Below are positions 35,433 to 45,302 of a stretch of 64,000 nt of DNA, piece after piece. The translations under genes were made by a program, and so were the position numbers. The notes beneath the pieces were generated by a model. That model was not told the origin of the DNA. It did no database searches and was given only the letters and a program-made list of their open reading frames with translations. The stretch comes from Roseihalotalea indica (GTDB taxonomy: Bacteria; Bacteroidota; Bacteroidia; Cytophagales; Cyclobacteriaceae): NCBI RefSeq assembly GCF_022458895.1, contig NZ_JAINFL010000001.1:372001-436000 (forward strand), in the 5' to 3' direction. Numbering within the stretch: the stretch's first letter is position 1; each line of letters begins with the position of its first letter.

Positions 35433-36902
35433 TTGGCACCTAATACACAGACCTCTTGGGGCGGCGGCAAAATCATTGGCCTGCTATGCGGACCGCTCTT
35501 GTTTCTGCTAATCTTCTTTTTTGTATCAATTGATGGATTAGATCCTAATGCTATCAAAGTATTGGCTGTGGCGGGCTGGATGGTACTCTGGTGGGTAACC
35601 GAGGCCGTACCTCTACCGGTAACGGCGCTTCTTCCTTTACTGCTATTCCCGATTCTGAATATTTTTCCAATTGCTACTGCGGCCGCTCCTTATGCCAGCC
35701 CCATTGTATTTCTGTTTATGGGCGGATTTTTAATAGCCTTGGCTATGGAGAAACGCAACCTGCATCGCCGTATAGCCCTCAATCTTATTCGTTTAACCGG
35801 CACCAATGCCAATGGAATTATTTTAGGCTTTATGCTGGCCACGGCCTTCCTGAGCATGTGGATATCCAACACGGCTACTACCGTCATGATGTTACCAATA
35901 GCTGTCTCAGTAATAGATCTGTTGCAGGATCAGCAGCCGGAAGGTGGCAGCGAGGGGTATCGTAAGTTTGCTTTGGGGCTAATGTTATGCATCGCTTATT
36001 CGGCTAATATTGGGGGTACAACAACGATTATTGGCACGCCACCCAATGTAGTGCTGGTGGGTTATATGCAGGAATTTTACGAGCGGGATATTTCCTTCGG
36101 CCGATGGCTCTTCGTGGGTATCCCTATCTGTACGATCTTACTAACCATTACCTACTTTCTAATAACTCGGGTGTTGTTCCCTCACCGATTAAAGCGCCTG
36201 GCCGGTTCAGGACAAATTATTGCCAATAAACTGAAGGAATTGGGGGAAATGTCGCGGGCCGAGAAACTGGTGGCTGCCATATTTGCACTGACTGCTTTTT
36301 GTTGGATTTTCCAGACAACTCTGAATAACTGGCTGGGCGCAGATTATCTAGACAATACGATTGTAGCCATGGGAGGCGGATTATTGATGTTTATTATCCC
36401 CCTAAGCCTTTCCCGGCAAGAATATTTGCTGGACTGGAAAAGTACTGAGCGTTTGCCTTGGGGCATTTTATTGCTATTTGGTGGCGGGCTGTGCCTGGCT
36501 AAAGGAATGGAAACAACCGGAGTAGTACAATTGGTAGGTGAGCGTCTGGCCGGAGATGGCACTATTTCTCTTACGGTACTCATTGTCGCACTTACCGGTT
36601 TTTCATTGTTCATTACTGAAATCATGAGCAATGTTGCACTTACTGTAATATTTGTGCCCGTAGTGTTAGGAATCGCAAACAGCCTGAATGTAGAACCCAT
36701 GCTGCTGGCAGTGCCGGTCACTATTGCTTCCAGTTGCGCCTTTATGATGCCGGTATCGACGCCTCCCAATGCCATAGTATTTTCTAGTGGTCATATCAGG
36801 ATCATTGATATGGTAAAAGCTGGCTTTTTCCTGAATATTCTATCCATCCTGGTACTACTTTTGATCGCTGTTACCATTGTACAATGGGTATACGGAAGTT
36901 AA
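35433..36902 (+). CDS. DASS/SLC13 family Na+-coupled dicarboxylate transporter
   Basis: Inner-membrane symporter for dicarboxylates (succinate, malate, fumarate) or sulfate. The 489-residue protein has about 11-12 transmembrane segments and two inverted repeats, each with an SNT-type motif region: MWISNTATTVMMLP near 140-155 and the second EIMSNVALTVIFVP, plus TPPNVVLVGYM and STPPNAIVFSSG loops. There is no in-frame ATG before residue 50, so TTG 35433 is the likely start, although it overlaps a promoter-like box. A small barrel gene follows at once, 10 bases after the stop. Confidence 0.9.
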   Translation: MAPNTQTSWGGGKIIGLLCGPLLFLLIFFFVSIDGLDPNAIKVLAVAGWMVLWWVTEAVPLPVTALLPLLLFPILNIFPIATAAAPYASPIVFLFMGGFLIALAMEKRNLHRRIALNLIRLTGTNANGIILGFMLATAFLSMWISNTATTVMMLPIAVSVIDLLQDQQPEGGSEGYRKFALGLMLCIAYSANIGGTTTIIGTPPNVVLVGYMQEFYERDISFGRWLFVGIPICTILLTITYFLITRVLFPHRLKRLAGSGQIIANKLKELGEMSRAEKLVAAIFALTAFCWIFQTTLNNWLGADYLDNTIVAMGGGLLMFIIPLSLSRQEYLLDWKSTERLPWGILLLFGGGLCLAKGMETTGVVQLVGERLAGDGTISLTVLIVALTGFSLFITEIMSNVALTVIFVPVVLGIANSLNVEPMLLAVPVTIASSCAFMMPVSTPPNAIVFSSGHIRIIDMVKAGFFLNILSILVLLLIAVTIVQWVYGS

Positions 36903-36912
36903 ATATGCTGAA

Positions 36913-37578
36913 ATGAGCAAACTATGGTTGACTGGCGTGTGGTTGATAGGAGTAATCTCAATAGCCGCAGGCCAAACGGTTGATAGTGTAAGCAATACAA
37001 AGGTTGCCGTAGGCATCAGCACAAATGCGTATCGGGGAGATTTGGGGCAACCTTATGACAAATGGACTATGGCAGTGCACGGTAGTTTGTTGTTTAACCA
37101 CCAACGGCGATTGCACGGAGGTATTCACCTGAGTATTGGTTCGCTGACCGGGCAAGCAAACAACCAGAAGGTTTTTAATCCGGATACTAATACCCCCAAC
37201 CGATATTTTAAGAGTACTTTTTTTTCAGCCCATTATGCCTTGGCTTATGACATAGTGCAGCGTACCAATTTTGTTCTATATGTAAGCCAGGGGCTAGGGT
37301 TTATCCGATTCATTCCGCACGATCAATTTAATCGCCGATGGCAGGATAATTTCAGTACTCGGGCGGCTAATGAAACGTATGGCAATGTAGCCGCAATGCT
37401 GCCTACCCACATCGGAGCCACTTACTTTTTCCCCAATCGTTTTGGCATAGGCACCAAAGTTGGCTTCTATAACCTATTGACTGACTACATGGATAATGTA
37501 TCTCAACTTGGCAGTGATAGTGGGAATGATAATGCCATGCAAGTACAGTTCCTCTTCTTTATACCAGCTACTTTTTAA
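36913..37578 (+). CDS. Outer-membrane beta-barrel protein
   Basis: A 221-residue exported protein. The signal peptide MSKLWLTGVWLIGVISIAAGQ is followed by alternating hydrophobic strands (VAVGISTNAYRGDLG, MAVHGSLLFN, LHGGIHLSIGSLTG) and ends in the aromatic strand VQFLFFIPATF, typical of a small barrel inserted by the BAM complex. Family is not certain. I chose ATG 36913 because the signal peptide begins there. It starts 10 bases after the DASS transporter stop and may be co-transcribed. Confidence 0.7.
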   Translation: MSKLWLTGVWLIGVISIAAGQTVDSVSNTKVAVGISTNAYRGDLGQPYDKWTMAVHGSLLFNHQRRLHGGIHLSIGSLTGQANNQKVFNPDTNTPNRYFKSTFFSAHYALAYDIVQRTNFVLYVSQGLGFIRFIPHDQFNRRWQDNFSTRAANETYGNVAAMLPTHIGATYFFPNRFGIGTKVGFYNLLTDYMDNVSQLGSDSGNDNAMQVQFLFFIPATF

Positions 37579-37923
37579 TAGAAGTACATAATAAGAGTTA
37601 GACTGGGAGAAAGCCCCGAGCCCTTCTTTTACAACTACCTTATGGCAAATTTTCTATTTGCCAGTATTTTTCGGAGAAAAGAATAAGTAATTCAGGTTAT
37701 TTTATTATTTTAGATAAATCACTAGACTTTTACTGCTTTCCTGTTGTTGAGGCTATCCGTCCTATATCTACTACTGATGGCCAAATTGCTATAAAGTCCA
37801 CCTAAATGAGGATCGCTCCGCCTTTATTGGGGTTGATGGATCATTTAAATAAGGTGGACGATGGAAATACTATCGTTTCTAATAAGGAAGATAAAAGTTT
37901 AACAACCTTAATAAACCTAACCG
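37579..37923. other. Intergenic region with two inverted repeats
   Basis: A perfect TGGCAAA/TTTGCCA hairpin (37643-37649 and 37657-37663) follows the barrel gene and could stop its transcript. Further on, GTCCACCTAAATGA (37796-37809) pairs with TCATTT (37841-37846) and AGGTGGAC (37852-37859), with 5 unpaired bases between, forming a long stem 65 bases before the esterase start. No gene supported. Confidence 0.45.
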
Positions 37924-40314
37924 ATGCGTTTTCAATTGCTGTTGAAGAAGCGGTCAGCGATGTTCGCTATCTTTCTGGCTTGGTCCTGGTGCGCTGGGTA
38001 TGCGCAAGGCGTTCTCACTCCTCACGCAAAGGAATATTACGTGGAGGGCAAATCTTCAATCTTTGGCTATTACGAATATCTGCCTCCAAATTACAGTATA
38101 GATAGCACTGCCAAGTTCCCGTTGCTTCTTTATTTGTCAGGGTTAGATGCTCAGGGAGATGGAGTAAATGACCTGGATTTAGTTTTAGAAAGAGGAGTCG
38201 GTAAATTAATCAATGAAGGTACGGATCTCCCATTTCTGGTGATGGCGCCCCAGTCTTGGAGCGGCTGGTGGGAAAGTAGCAATGTAGATGCCTACCTTGA
38301 TTTTATATTTGATAACTATCGAGTAGATCCTCATCGGGTTTATATCACGGGCATTAGTTCTGGTGGAGTGGGGGCTTTTACATATGCAGTAGACTTTCCT
38401 GAAAAGATTGCCGCGATCGTTCCTGTTGCTGGAAGGGGAGATAACTTAGACGTATGCACCATGTCGGATGTACCGGTATGGGCTTTTCACAATGCCGACG
38501 ACACCGTGTTTACCTATCGTTTCTCAACAATTCCAATAGAAACGCTTAATCAGTGTATACCCACTCCTGCTTACCAACCCAAAGTGACGATCTATCCGCA
38601 AGGTGGGCATGATGCCTGGACAAAAACCTATGATGGCAGCGGGATGGGCACGGAAGATTCTTCCTATGATGCGTTTGATATGGATGTTTTTGAATGGATG
38701 CAGCAATTTGCCAAAGATACACTCATAGTAGATGCCGGAAAAGATCAGGTAGTTTTCCGCCCTCAAACAGATCTGAAAATTGACGCGCAAGTTGCATCGC
38801 ATAATGGGGTGCATACTTATGCCTGGACTCAACTTGAAGGCGAAGAAATTGCTCTGGATAATCAAGAGACATCGACGTTGAGTGTGCAGGATATACCAGT
38901 AGGAAAATACGTATTCAGTATTACTGTACAGGATAATTATGGTAGAATTGCCACGGATACCATTCAGGTTGACGCCAGACCGCCAAATGAACCTCCGGTA
39001 GTAAATACGGGAGAAGATCAAACAATCATACTGCCAGTAGATAGTATTACTTTTTTGGGGACAGTTTCCGATCCGGAAAATGATGCCATTTCGCTAGCTT
39101 GGGAGCAGGAATCTGGCTCGGAAGAAGTGGTACTTCAGCTTGATAGTACTCAATCGGATACTACTAAGTTGATAGTAACCAACTTGCAACCAGGAGAATA
39201 CACTTTTAAGCTGGTTGCCAGCGATAAATATGATAGCACGAGTATAGATACCGTCCATCTATCTGTAATATCGCCTTCTCCTGAAGTAGTACTTCGTTTT
39301 CCTTATGTGGAAAGTTTTGAGCAGACTACTGAAGCTGCCTGGGAAAGTTATGGTGTAAATAGCTCATGGGAGCAGGGCGCACCAGAAGGTATGATCATTA
39401 ATACCGCCTCTGATGGCCAGCAGGCTTGGGTTACCAATCTGGATGGCAACCATCAGGCCCATGAATCATCCTTCTTGCTCAGTCCAGTCTTCGACTTTAG
39501 CGCACTCAAGAATGACCCCACCATAACGTATGATCTATGGCAGCATACGGCCCCGGAAGATCAAGTCCAGTTGAGTTATACCACCGACCAGGGAGCTACC
39601 TGGCAGCCTGTTGGGCAAAGTGCCAATATACTTGGAAACAGCAGCCAGAAATGGGTGAATATGACCCATACCTTAGAAGGGCTTGCCGGACAGAAATCGG
39701 TATTGTTCCGGCTAGAACTAGAAGTTAAAAGTGTTGGGGGAAATGAAGGAATAGCTGTTGACAATGTTATTATTTGCAGTATGGGAAATGTTGTGGCTAT
39801 GCCCGATACATTGGTGGTGGAAGGAGAAACATTAATCCTCCCGCTTGCTGTAGATAATGATGATGTAGCAGAAGCAACCTATCAGGCAACCTCGAGCAAT
39901 CAGGAGGTGCTGCCCGACGAAAATATTTCCATACAGGGTAATGTTATGGAAATTAGAGCTTCTTCTTTGTTCGAAGGCCAGACAGAGATTACTATATATT
40001 CACCCGACTATTGTGTGAATGGAACCTCTTTTACACTGAATATAGCCCGGGTAACCGCTATAGGAGGCCCGGAGAGACCTAGCAAAGAAATACTATATCC
40101 CAATCCAGGTACGGGGCATTATCAACTCAACATAAAGGCTCCTCTGGTAGAAGCGCGCCTTTATAACCTGGAGGGGCAGCTGCTGAAGAAGTTTACCAAC
40201 CTCCAAAGGGTGACACCCTATCTGTTGGATATTTCTGATCAACCAGACGGTATCTTTTACCTACAGATAAGAACACCTAAGGAGGCTAGGGTTCACAAAC
40301 TCATTAAACATTGA
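37924..40314 (+). CDS. T9SS-secreted esterase with PKD-like domains
   Basis: Extracellular serine hydrolase (796 residues). After the signal peptide (ends near GYAQ), residues about 30-260 form an alpha/beta-hydrolase like CE1/PHB-depolymerase-type esterases: nucleophile S145 in GISSGG, NADDTV for the Asp and GGHDAW for the His. Two PKD/REJ-like modules follow (about 262-350 and 358-450), then a MAM/choice-of-anchor-type beta-sandwich (about 455-620), a beta module with GNVVAMPDTLVVEGE, and the C-terminal type A T9SS sorting domain (YPNPGTGHY, LYNLEGQLL, ending HKLIKH). It probably attacks a polysaccharide ester or polyester. It ends 2 bases from the convergent phosphoesterase gene. Confidence 0.88.
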   Translation: MRFQLLLKKRSAMFAIFLAWSWCAGYAQGVLTPHAKEYYVEGKSSIFGYYEYLPPNYSIDSTAKFPLLLYLSGLDAQGDGVNDLDLVLERGVGKLINEGTDLPFLVMAPQSWSGWWESSNVDAYLDFIFDNYRVDPHRVYITGISSGGVGAFTYAVDFPEKIAAIVPVAGRGDNLDVCTMSDVPVWAFHNADDTVFTYRFSTIPIETLNQCIPTPAYQPKVTIYPQGGHDAWTKTYDGSGMGTEDSSYDAFDMDVFEWMQQFAKDTLIVDAGKDQVVFRPQTDLKIDAQVASHNGVHTYAWTQLEGEEIALDNQETSTLSVQDIPVGKYVFSITVQDNYGRIATDTIQVDARPPNEPPVVNTGEDQTIILPVDSITFLGTVSDPENDAISLAWEQESGSEEVVLQLDSTQSDTTKLIVTNLQPGEYTFKLVASDKYDSTSIDTVHLSVISPSPEVVLRFPYVESFEQTTEAAWESYGVNSSWEQGAPEGMIINTASDGQQAWVTNLDGNHQAHESSFLLSPVFDFSALKNDPTITYDLWQHTAPEDQVQLSYTTDQGATWQPVGQSANILGNSSQKWVNMTHTLEGLAGQKSVLFRLELEVKSVGGNEGIAVDNVIICSMGNVVAMPDTLVVEGETLILPLAVDNDDVAEATYQATSSNQEVLPDENISIQGNVMEIRASSLFEGQTEITIYSPDYCVNGTSFTLNIARVTAIGGPERPSKEILYPNPGTGHYQLNIKAPLVEARLYNLEGQLLKKFTNLQRVTPYLLDISDQPDGIFYLQIRTPKEARVHKLIKH

Positions 40315-40316
40315 TA

Positions 40317-42218
40317 TTACTCTTCTTCCTGACCGGTGGTGGCGACATCCACTGAGCGGTGGAACGTTCCGGAACCCACGTAGTTTTCTTTACCTCGCCA
40401 ATCAGGCTTCCAGAATAAAGATGTCTGGTATTGCCCGTCCTCATCATAGTCGCTGATAGCTACATTAAGACGAATACTCTCCCAGTTACTGCCCTGCGCC
40501 TCATTCAAATAAGAAACCGGAATGGCCATTTCTGCAACGTATCCCTGCTCAGTCCGCTGAATTACAGTCTGGGTGCCTTCGGGTAAGCGGTTGGGACGGA
40601 ATACATTCGAGCTATCGGGTTCCGCCAGTGGACTTTGACCTATATACAATACATTTCTAAACGTACCCTCCCCTGTTTCTAAGGCGCTGATGCGTTCGGG
40701 GCGAGCATCCAGCATGACATGAATGGCATCCTGATCGATAGGTCTTTTGTCCATTGTGGTTTCCAGTTGGTCGTCTATCACTTTCGCCGCAACGTACAGG
40801 TATTCTTCATCATAAGTGACATCAAACTGGAATGAAGCATCTTCGGCTCCTTTATGGGAGAAAGGGTCGCTCTCTACGTATCCGTTTTCATCAACTTTGT
40901 ATGTAAGCTCAGCCCAGTCATCCAGCGAACCATCTATCTCAATGGCTGATTCAGTAGGGTTTAGCACCGCTACTTTTTCGGGGAGAAGACGGTAGGTAGA
41001 TTCAAAGGTGACTTCGGGGATAGATTCACCCTGGTAGGAGATGTTGCTTTGTAAAATTAGCGGTTGAATGCTATCCAGGGGCGTAGGTTTCATTGCCTTT
41101 AAACCAAGTTTTACTAGCTCTACTGAATTAGGCGCAATTTCGTAAGATTTTGACCCGAAATCAGGAATTAAGTGCGGATTGGCCTGCATGCTCAGATCAA
41201 CCTTCATGGGTACATCGCTGTTGTTAGTGAGTTTGAGTTCGGTCTCGTACGCCTCAAAGGTATTGTCCTGCACCAGCATCGGCTCTACCGTTACGGCCTG
41301 CGATTTCAGTAAAGGATCAACCAGATTCGCTACTTCTTCGGTAAACACATCTTCATTCCAGATGCCATCCAGCGCAAGATTAGCGATCACTGGCCCATCG
41401 TCGGTCATGGTAACCCATACTACGTGGTCAAACTCGCCTAATTTGGGGCCTCGTAAGGGGCTGCCTCCTCCGGTGGTGGCTAAGACGATGTACTTGCCAT
41501 TGTTGCGCTCATATTTTGTGTAATTGTGGGTATGCCCAACAAAAACCGTGTGCTGCCGGTCGGCCAATAGCTTTTCTACATCACCCCAGCGGATGGGGTC
41601 TTCCTGAATCCAGAGAGGCTGGTGCATAAACAGCAGGGTCCATTTTGCATCGGGGTTTTCTTCCAGCGTTTTTTTGATGTATTCGTACTGCTCATCGCCA
41701 ATGGTGCCTCGTCCCGCTCCGCGCATCTGGTCTTCGCTATTCAGACACATGAACAACACATCTTTGTAGGTGAAGTGGTAATAATCCTTTCCGTAACGCT
41801 CCTTCCATTCCCGGGCCAGCACCTCGTTGGTGTAATCGTGGTTGCCAGGCACGTAGAAAAACGGAACGGTCAACTCATCAATAAAGCTGTTAAACTCCGT
41901 CCACTGCCGGTCAATTTCGGCCTCATCGGTGGTGTAGCCCTCAATCATGTCGCCCACACTCATCACAAACTCGGGTTGAAGCAGGTTTAGTTTTCGGATT
42001 CCATCAGGGAAAATTCCGGGCCGGTGCCCTCCGGTGCGGTCACTCACAATGCCGAACTGAAAGGTTTCGGGGCGATTGTTCAGGTCCAGGCTGCTATAGG
42101 GTTTAGCTCCTTCTATGCTTTCAATGATGATTTTAGGAGCATTGCTTTCCTGAGCCCAGGCGGCAGAAAGGGTCATGCAAAAAATGATTGAGTAGGATAG
42201 GTGGGTGAAGAATTTCAT
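40317..42218 (-). CDS. Secreted calcineurin-like metallophosphoesterase with CBM9-like C-domain
   Basis: Exported 633-residue enzyme. The signal peptide ends near SAAWAQ. The calcineurin-like phosphoesterase domain (about 48-270) has the dimetal motifs VSDRTGG, SVGDMIEG, VPGNHDYT, LFMHQPLW and VGHTHNY. A linker beta domain follows, then a CBM9/DOMON-like region (about 440-630; GSLDDWAEL, FDVTYDEEYLYVAAKV), similar to the N-domain of the DUF5916 protein. Substrate unknown; phosphodiester or phosphomonoester cleavage in the periplasm or outside is likely. Confidence 0.88.
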   Translation of the reverse strand: MKFFTHLSYSIIFCMTLSAAWAQESNAPKIIIESIEGAKPYSSLDLNNRPETFQFGIVSDRTGGHRPGIFPDGIRKLNLLQPEFVMSVGDMIEGYTTDEAEIDRQWTEFNSFIDELTVPFFYVPGNHDYTNEVLAREWKERYGKDYYHFTYKDVLFMCLNSEDQMRGAGRGTIGDEQYEYIKKTLEENPDAKWTLLFMHQPLWIQEDPIRWGDVEKLLADRQHTVFVGHTHNYTKYERNNGKYIVLATTGGGSPLRGPKLGEFDHVVWVTMTDDGPVIANLALDGIWNEDVFTEEVANLVDPLLKSQAVTVEPMLVQDNTFEAYETELKLTNNSDVPMKVDLSMQANPHLIPDFGSKSYEIAPNSVELVKLGLKAMKPTPLDSIQPLILQSNISYQGESIPEVTFESTYRLLPEKVAVLNPTESAIEIDGSLDDWAELTYKVDENGYVESDPFSHKGAEDASFQFDVTYDEEYLYVAAKVIDDQLETTMDKRPIDQDAIHVMLDARPERISALETGEGTFRNVLYIGQSPLAEPDSSNVFRPNRLPEGTQTVIQRTEQGYVAEMAIPVSYLNEAQGSNWESIRLNVAISDYDEDGQYQTSLFWKPDWRGKENYVGSGTFHRSVDVATTGQEEE

Positions 42219-42355
42219 GGCAGTAAAAATTTTCTCAAAATGTACGAGATTTTTGCTGCACCGGGATTACCTACGTGTTAAGTTTTCAAAGAAGGCCCGA
42301 ATTTCCCCCAAGAAGAAAGTTTAACTACTAAAGATTAAATCATTCACATCGATTT

Positions 42356-42919
42356 CTACCCTTTTTCAATCTGCTCTACCAGGTCAGTGTACCAATCTTC
42401 TCCGTATTTACGGATGAGAGGTTCTTTTAAGAAGCGGTAGAGAGGAACGCCCAGTTCACGGCCCAGATCGCAGGCGGGATTGCAGATGTACCAGCGGTGA
42501 TAATTAACCGCATCGTAATTATCATACTTATCAATGCGGAGAGGGTAAAGGTGGCAGGAGATGGGTTTTTTGAAAGAGGTTTTACCCGCCTGATGGGCTT
42601 GCTCGATGCCGCATTTTAGTGTGCCTTTCTTATCGCGGATAGCGTACACACATTCTCGCCCGTTGATGATGGGGGTTACGTAGTCGTTATCTTCGTCGGT
42701 AGTGTATTTGCCAGTCTTTTCTATTTCGCGAATGCCCTCTTTGGTCAGGTAGGGTTTTACATCCTCGTAGATTTCATCTAGTATGGCAAGCTCTTCTTTT
42801 TCTAGCGGCGCGCCGGAATCACCCTCTACGCAGCAAGCCCCCTTGCATTTTTTCAGGTTACAGACGAAAAAGTTTTCCTTCACGTCATCACTCAAAACCG
42901 CATTTCCAACAATGATCAT
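42356..42919 (-). CDS. DUF3109 family cysteine-rich protein
   Basis: A 187-residue cytosolic protein with conserved Cys clusters: [20 protein letters not shown] near 18-37, [17 protein letters not shown] and CNPACDLG. These are the four-Cys metal-binding features of DUF3109, related to YkgJ-type proteins thought to bind Fe-S or zinc. Function unknown. A small membrane protein gene lies upstream on the same strand after a 50-base gap. Confidence 0.9.
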   Translation of the reverse strand: MIIVGNAVLSDDVKENFFVCNLKKCKGACCVEGDSGAPLEKEELAILDEIYEDVKPYLTKEGIREIEKTGKYTTDEDNDYVTPIINGRECVYAIRDKKGTLKCGIEQAHQAGKTSFKKPISCHLYPLRIDKYDNYDAVNYHRWYICNPACDLGRELGVPLYRFLKEPLIRKYGEDWYTDLVEQIEKG

Positions 42920-42969
42920 GTCAATCCTTCTATTTTTAAAGTCAGCTAAAAGTAAACCGGGAGTGCAAC

Positions 42970-43449
42970 TTAATGCACCATGGCGTTTACTTCAGTGACT
43001 ATTTTATCAAGTTCTTTTTTATTAATCGTAAAGCTACGCCTTTCGGATAATCCATCCTTAGAAGTGATTTCAATTTTACTTCGGACAAATTCGCTCGGCA
43101 TAAGCCCATACATGGGTAATATTGGGGTAAACGCAGCTGTACTTTTAATTCTTCTGATTTCCGAGATTTTATACGCTTTACTTCGATTAAAAAACGGAAT
43201 AAAAGACCTTTGAATGTAATACAGCTTTTCCTTATCAAAAGCTAATTCATCTATCGGGCGCGAGAGCATATAGATTGCTAATGCCCCGGCAAACACATAC
43301 CCTATCAATAAAAGACCCGACCCTACTTCTATTTCTCGTAAATCAATCCAATAAACAGCGACTACAACAATGAGCGCCTCGACAACTCTTTTAATCCAGG
43401 TCCAGGGCTGGTTGAAATAGGTTGTCTGGTACAGGTAGCCGCTGTTCAT
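42970..43449 (-). CDS. Small membrane protein with PH-like C-terminal domain
   Basis: A 159-residue protein with two adjacent N-terminal transmembrane helices (about residues 17-60), then a soluble part ([25 protein letters not shown] ... KIEITSKDG) resembling the YcxB/bPH-type domains that follow two helices in many Bacteroidetes proteins; the long block is given in two parts, [11 protein letters not shown] and [12 protein letters not shown] do not recognise a named family with certainty. Start chosen at ATG 43449; the upstream TTG adds only seven residues. Confidence 0.55.
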   Translation of the reverse strand: MNSGYLYQTTYFNQPWTWIKRVVEALIVVVAVYWIDLREIEVGSGLLLIGYVFAGALAIYMLSRPIDELAFDKEKLYYIQRSFIPFFNRSKAYKISEIRRIKSTAAFTPILPMYGLMPSEFVRSKIEITSKDGLSERRSFTINKKELDKIVTEVNAMVH

Positions 43450-43514
43450 ATCATTTGAGTTTAAAGTCAAAAAAGCGCCTTATAATCCGAAAACCGGCCA
43501 GGCTAGTAATTAGT

Positions 43515-45203
43515 TCAGCGTAAACTCACTTGGGCACTGTCGGCTACCTGATAGCCCGGCCCTTTCACAAACATGCCTGGAGTGGCGCCGGTATGTTCGC
43601 CATCTTTCAGCACCTGCGTACCATTTACCAATACGTACTCCATTCCTTCGGAATACTGATGAGGCTCTTCAAATGTGGCTTTATCCTGAATGGTGGCTGG
43701 GTCAAAGATAGCGATGTCGGCATAGAAGCCAGCGGCCAGTTTGCCTCGCTCATGGATGTTGAGCTTTTGGGCAGATAGCCAGGTAAGTTTATGAATGGCT
43801 TCTTCCAATGGGATAACCTGCTCTTCGCGTACGTATTTGCCTAGCAACCGGGCAAAGTTGCCGTAGGTGCGAGGATGAGTGCTGCTTTCCAGGTTTTTTC
43901 CTTCGGCAGCAATGGAGCGGGCATCTGAACCAAAGCTCATATACGGCAACTTAATCTGCTTCTTGACATTCTCTTCGTTCATCAGAAAATATACCGTACC
44001 GATATCTTCCCCGTTTTGCACCACTAAATCAATAATGGTTTCAGCGGGAGATGTACCTCGAGCCTCGGCAATCTCACCCACGGTCTGCCCAACCAGATAA
44101 TTGAGCGAGTCCTGATTAAACTCTACTAACAAAATATTATCAGCGTCTCCGGCTAGTTGCAAAAAATTCTCCCATTCATTCGTATCGGATTCCATTTCAT
44201 CAATCACCCGCTGACGGATGGCGGGATCTTGCAGGCGTTTGACCCAGGCCTGGTTACCGCCTTCCTGCACCCAGGGCGGCATGGTAGCATCCAGCCCGGT
44301 AGAGGCGGCTACGTAGTTGTACATATTGGCGCTGATGTCCAGCCCAGCCTTCTGAGCGGAGTCGATCTTCTCCAACACCCGGTCCAGCTTGGGCAAGTTG
44401 CGCTTTCCGGCAGCTTTCAGGTGATAGATTTCGGCAGGAATATTGGCCTCGGTAGCAATTGTCAGTAATTCGTTGACTGCCTGTTCAAAGTTATCTCCTT
44501 CGCTGCGTAGATGAGAAATATATTTGCCGTCGTACTCCGCTGCGGCCTGAGCTAGCGCAACCAATTCGTCGGTGCTGGCATAAAAAGCTGGAGCGTAGAT
44601 CAGCGATGACCCCAACCCTAAGGCGCCTTCCTGCATGGATTGGCGTACTAACTCCTGCATTCGGGCAAGTTCCTCAGCAGTCGGTGCGCGATCTTCGTAT
44701 CCTATTTCATGAATGCGAATGGTGGTGGCTCCTACGAATGATGCTACGTTGGTTGAAACTCCCTGATCAACCAGGTATTGCAAGCCTTCACCAAAAGTGG
44801 TCCAGTGTGCTTCGTCCCCTTCTTCAGCCATGCGCTCTTTGGTGGCTTCGCTCAGCGGACCTAGGGAGGAACCTTCGCCAAATACTTCCAGCGTAACCCC
44901 TTGCTTGATACCGCTCATAGATCGGCCATCTTCCAGCAGCGGATAAGCTGCCCAACTCAGCATATTAATGAAACCCGGAGCTACCGCCAGGCCGGTGGCA
45001 TCAATCTCCGTTTCAGCTTTAGCGTTGGAAAGATCGCCTAAAGTATCGATTTTTTCATCTATAATACCGATATCGGTGACCTGCGGTGCGTTTCCGGTGC
45101 CATCATAAATATTTCCGTTACGTATGATAATGTCATACTGGTCCGGATCGGCGCAGCCGGATAGATAAAAGAGTACAAGAAAAGTGAAAATCCAACGTAT
45201 CAT
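43515..45203 (-). CDS. D-aminoacylase-like amidohydrolase lipoprotein lacking the HxH motif
   Basis: Exported lipoprotein (lipobox LSGC, Cys17) of the N-acyl-D-amino-acid deacylase group. The amidohydrolase fold is clear: DIIIRNGNIYDGTG at the start, ISHLRSEGD, EIYHLKAAG, FGSDARS and HPRTYGNFARLLG. However, the usual PGFIDxHxH is replaced by PGFINMLSW (76-84), so both His of the first metal site are lost, and the metal-binding Cys region reads LEVFGEGSS. This matches a known Bacteroidetes subgroup whose activity is not established. It may use a single metal. It might act on D-amino-acid-containing peptides from murein. Confidence 0.85.
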   Translation of the reverse strand: MIRWIFTFLVLFYLSGCADPDQYDIIIRNGNIYDGTGNAPQVTDIGIIDEKIDTLGDLSNAKAETEIDATGLAVAPGFINMLSWAAYPLLEDGRSMSGIKQGVTLEVFGEGSSLGPLSEATKERMAEEGDEAHWTTFGEGLQYLVDQGVSTNVASFVGATTIRIHEIGYEDRAPTAEELARMQELVRQSMQEGALGLGSSLIYAPAFYASTDELVALAQAAAEYDGKYISHLRSEGDNFEQAVNELLTIATEANIPAEIYHLKAAGKRNLPKLDRVLEKIDSAQKAGLDISANMYNYVAASTGLDATMPPWVQEGGNQAWVKRLQDPAIRQRVIDEMESDTNEWENFLQLAGDADNILLVEFNQDSLNYLVGQTVGEIAEARGTSPAETIIDLVVQNGEDIGTVYFLMNEENVKKQIKLPYMSFGSDARSIAAEGKNLESSTHPRTYGNFARLLGKYVREEQVIPLEEAIHKLTWLSAQKLNIHERGKLAAGFYADIAIFDPATIQDKATFEEPHQYSEGMEYVLVNGTQVLKDGEHTGATPGMFVKGPGYQVADSAQVSLR

Positions 45204-45302
45204 AAGAGAATAGTGAGGCAGGTATGACTGTTAGTATGCTTGTGTACTGTTCAGAAATAGCTAATTTAGTCCTTTTGGTCAACGTAAAAAATCTTCCTAC
45301 CT

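Noticed and set aside
36344..36775. 143-codon minus-strand frame inside the DASS transporter gene
   Set aside because: Ser/Thr/Pro-rich antisense frame of a membrane-protein gene. This is typical of shadows opposite hydrophobic codons.
37806..38105. 99-codon plus-strand frame overlapping the esterase start
   Set aside because: Overlaps the signal peptide and the first half of the esterase catalytic domain in another frame, with no recognisable features. The upstream part forms a stem-loop instead.
38524..39021. 165-codon minus-strand frame inside the T9SS esterase gene
   Set aside because: Antisense shadow of the PKD-containing part of the esterase; no domain or start signal.
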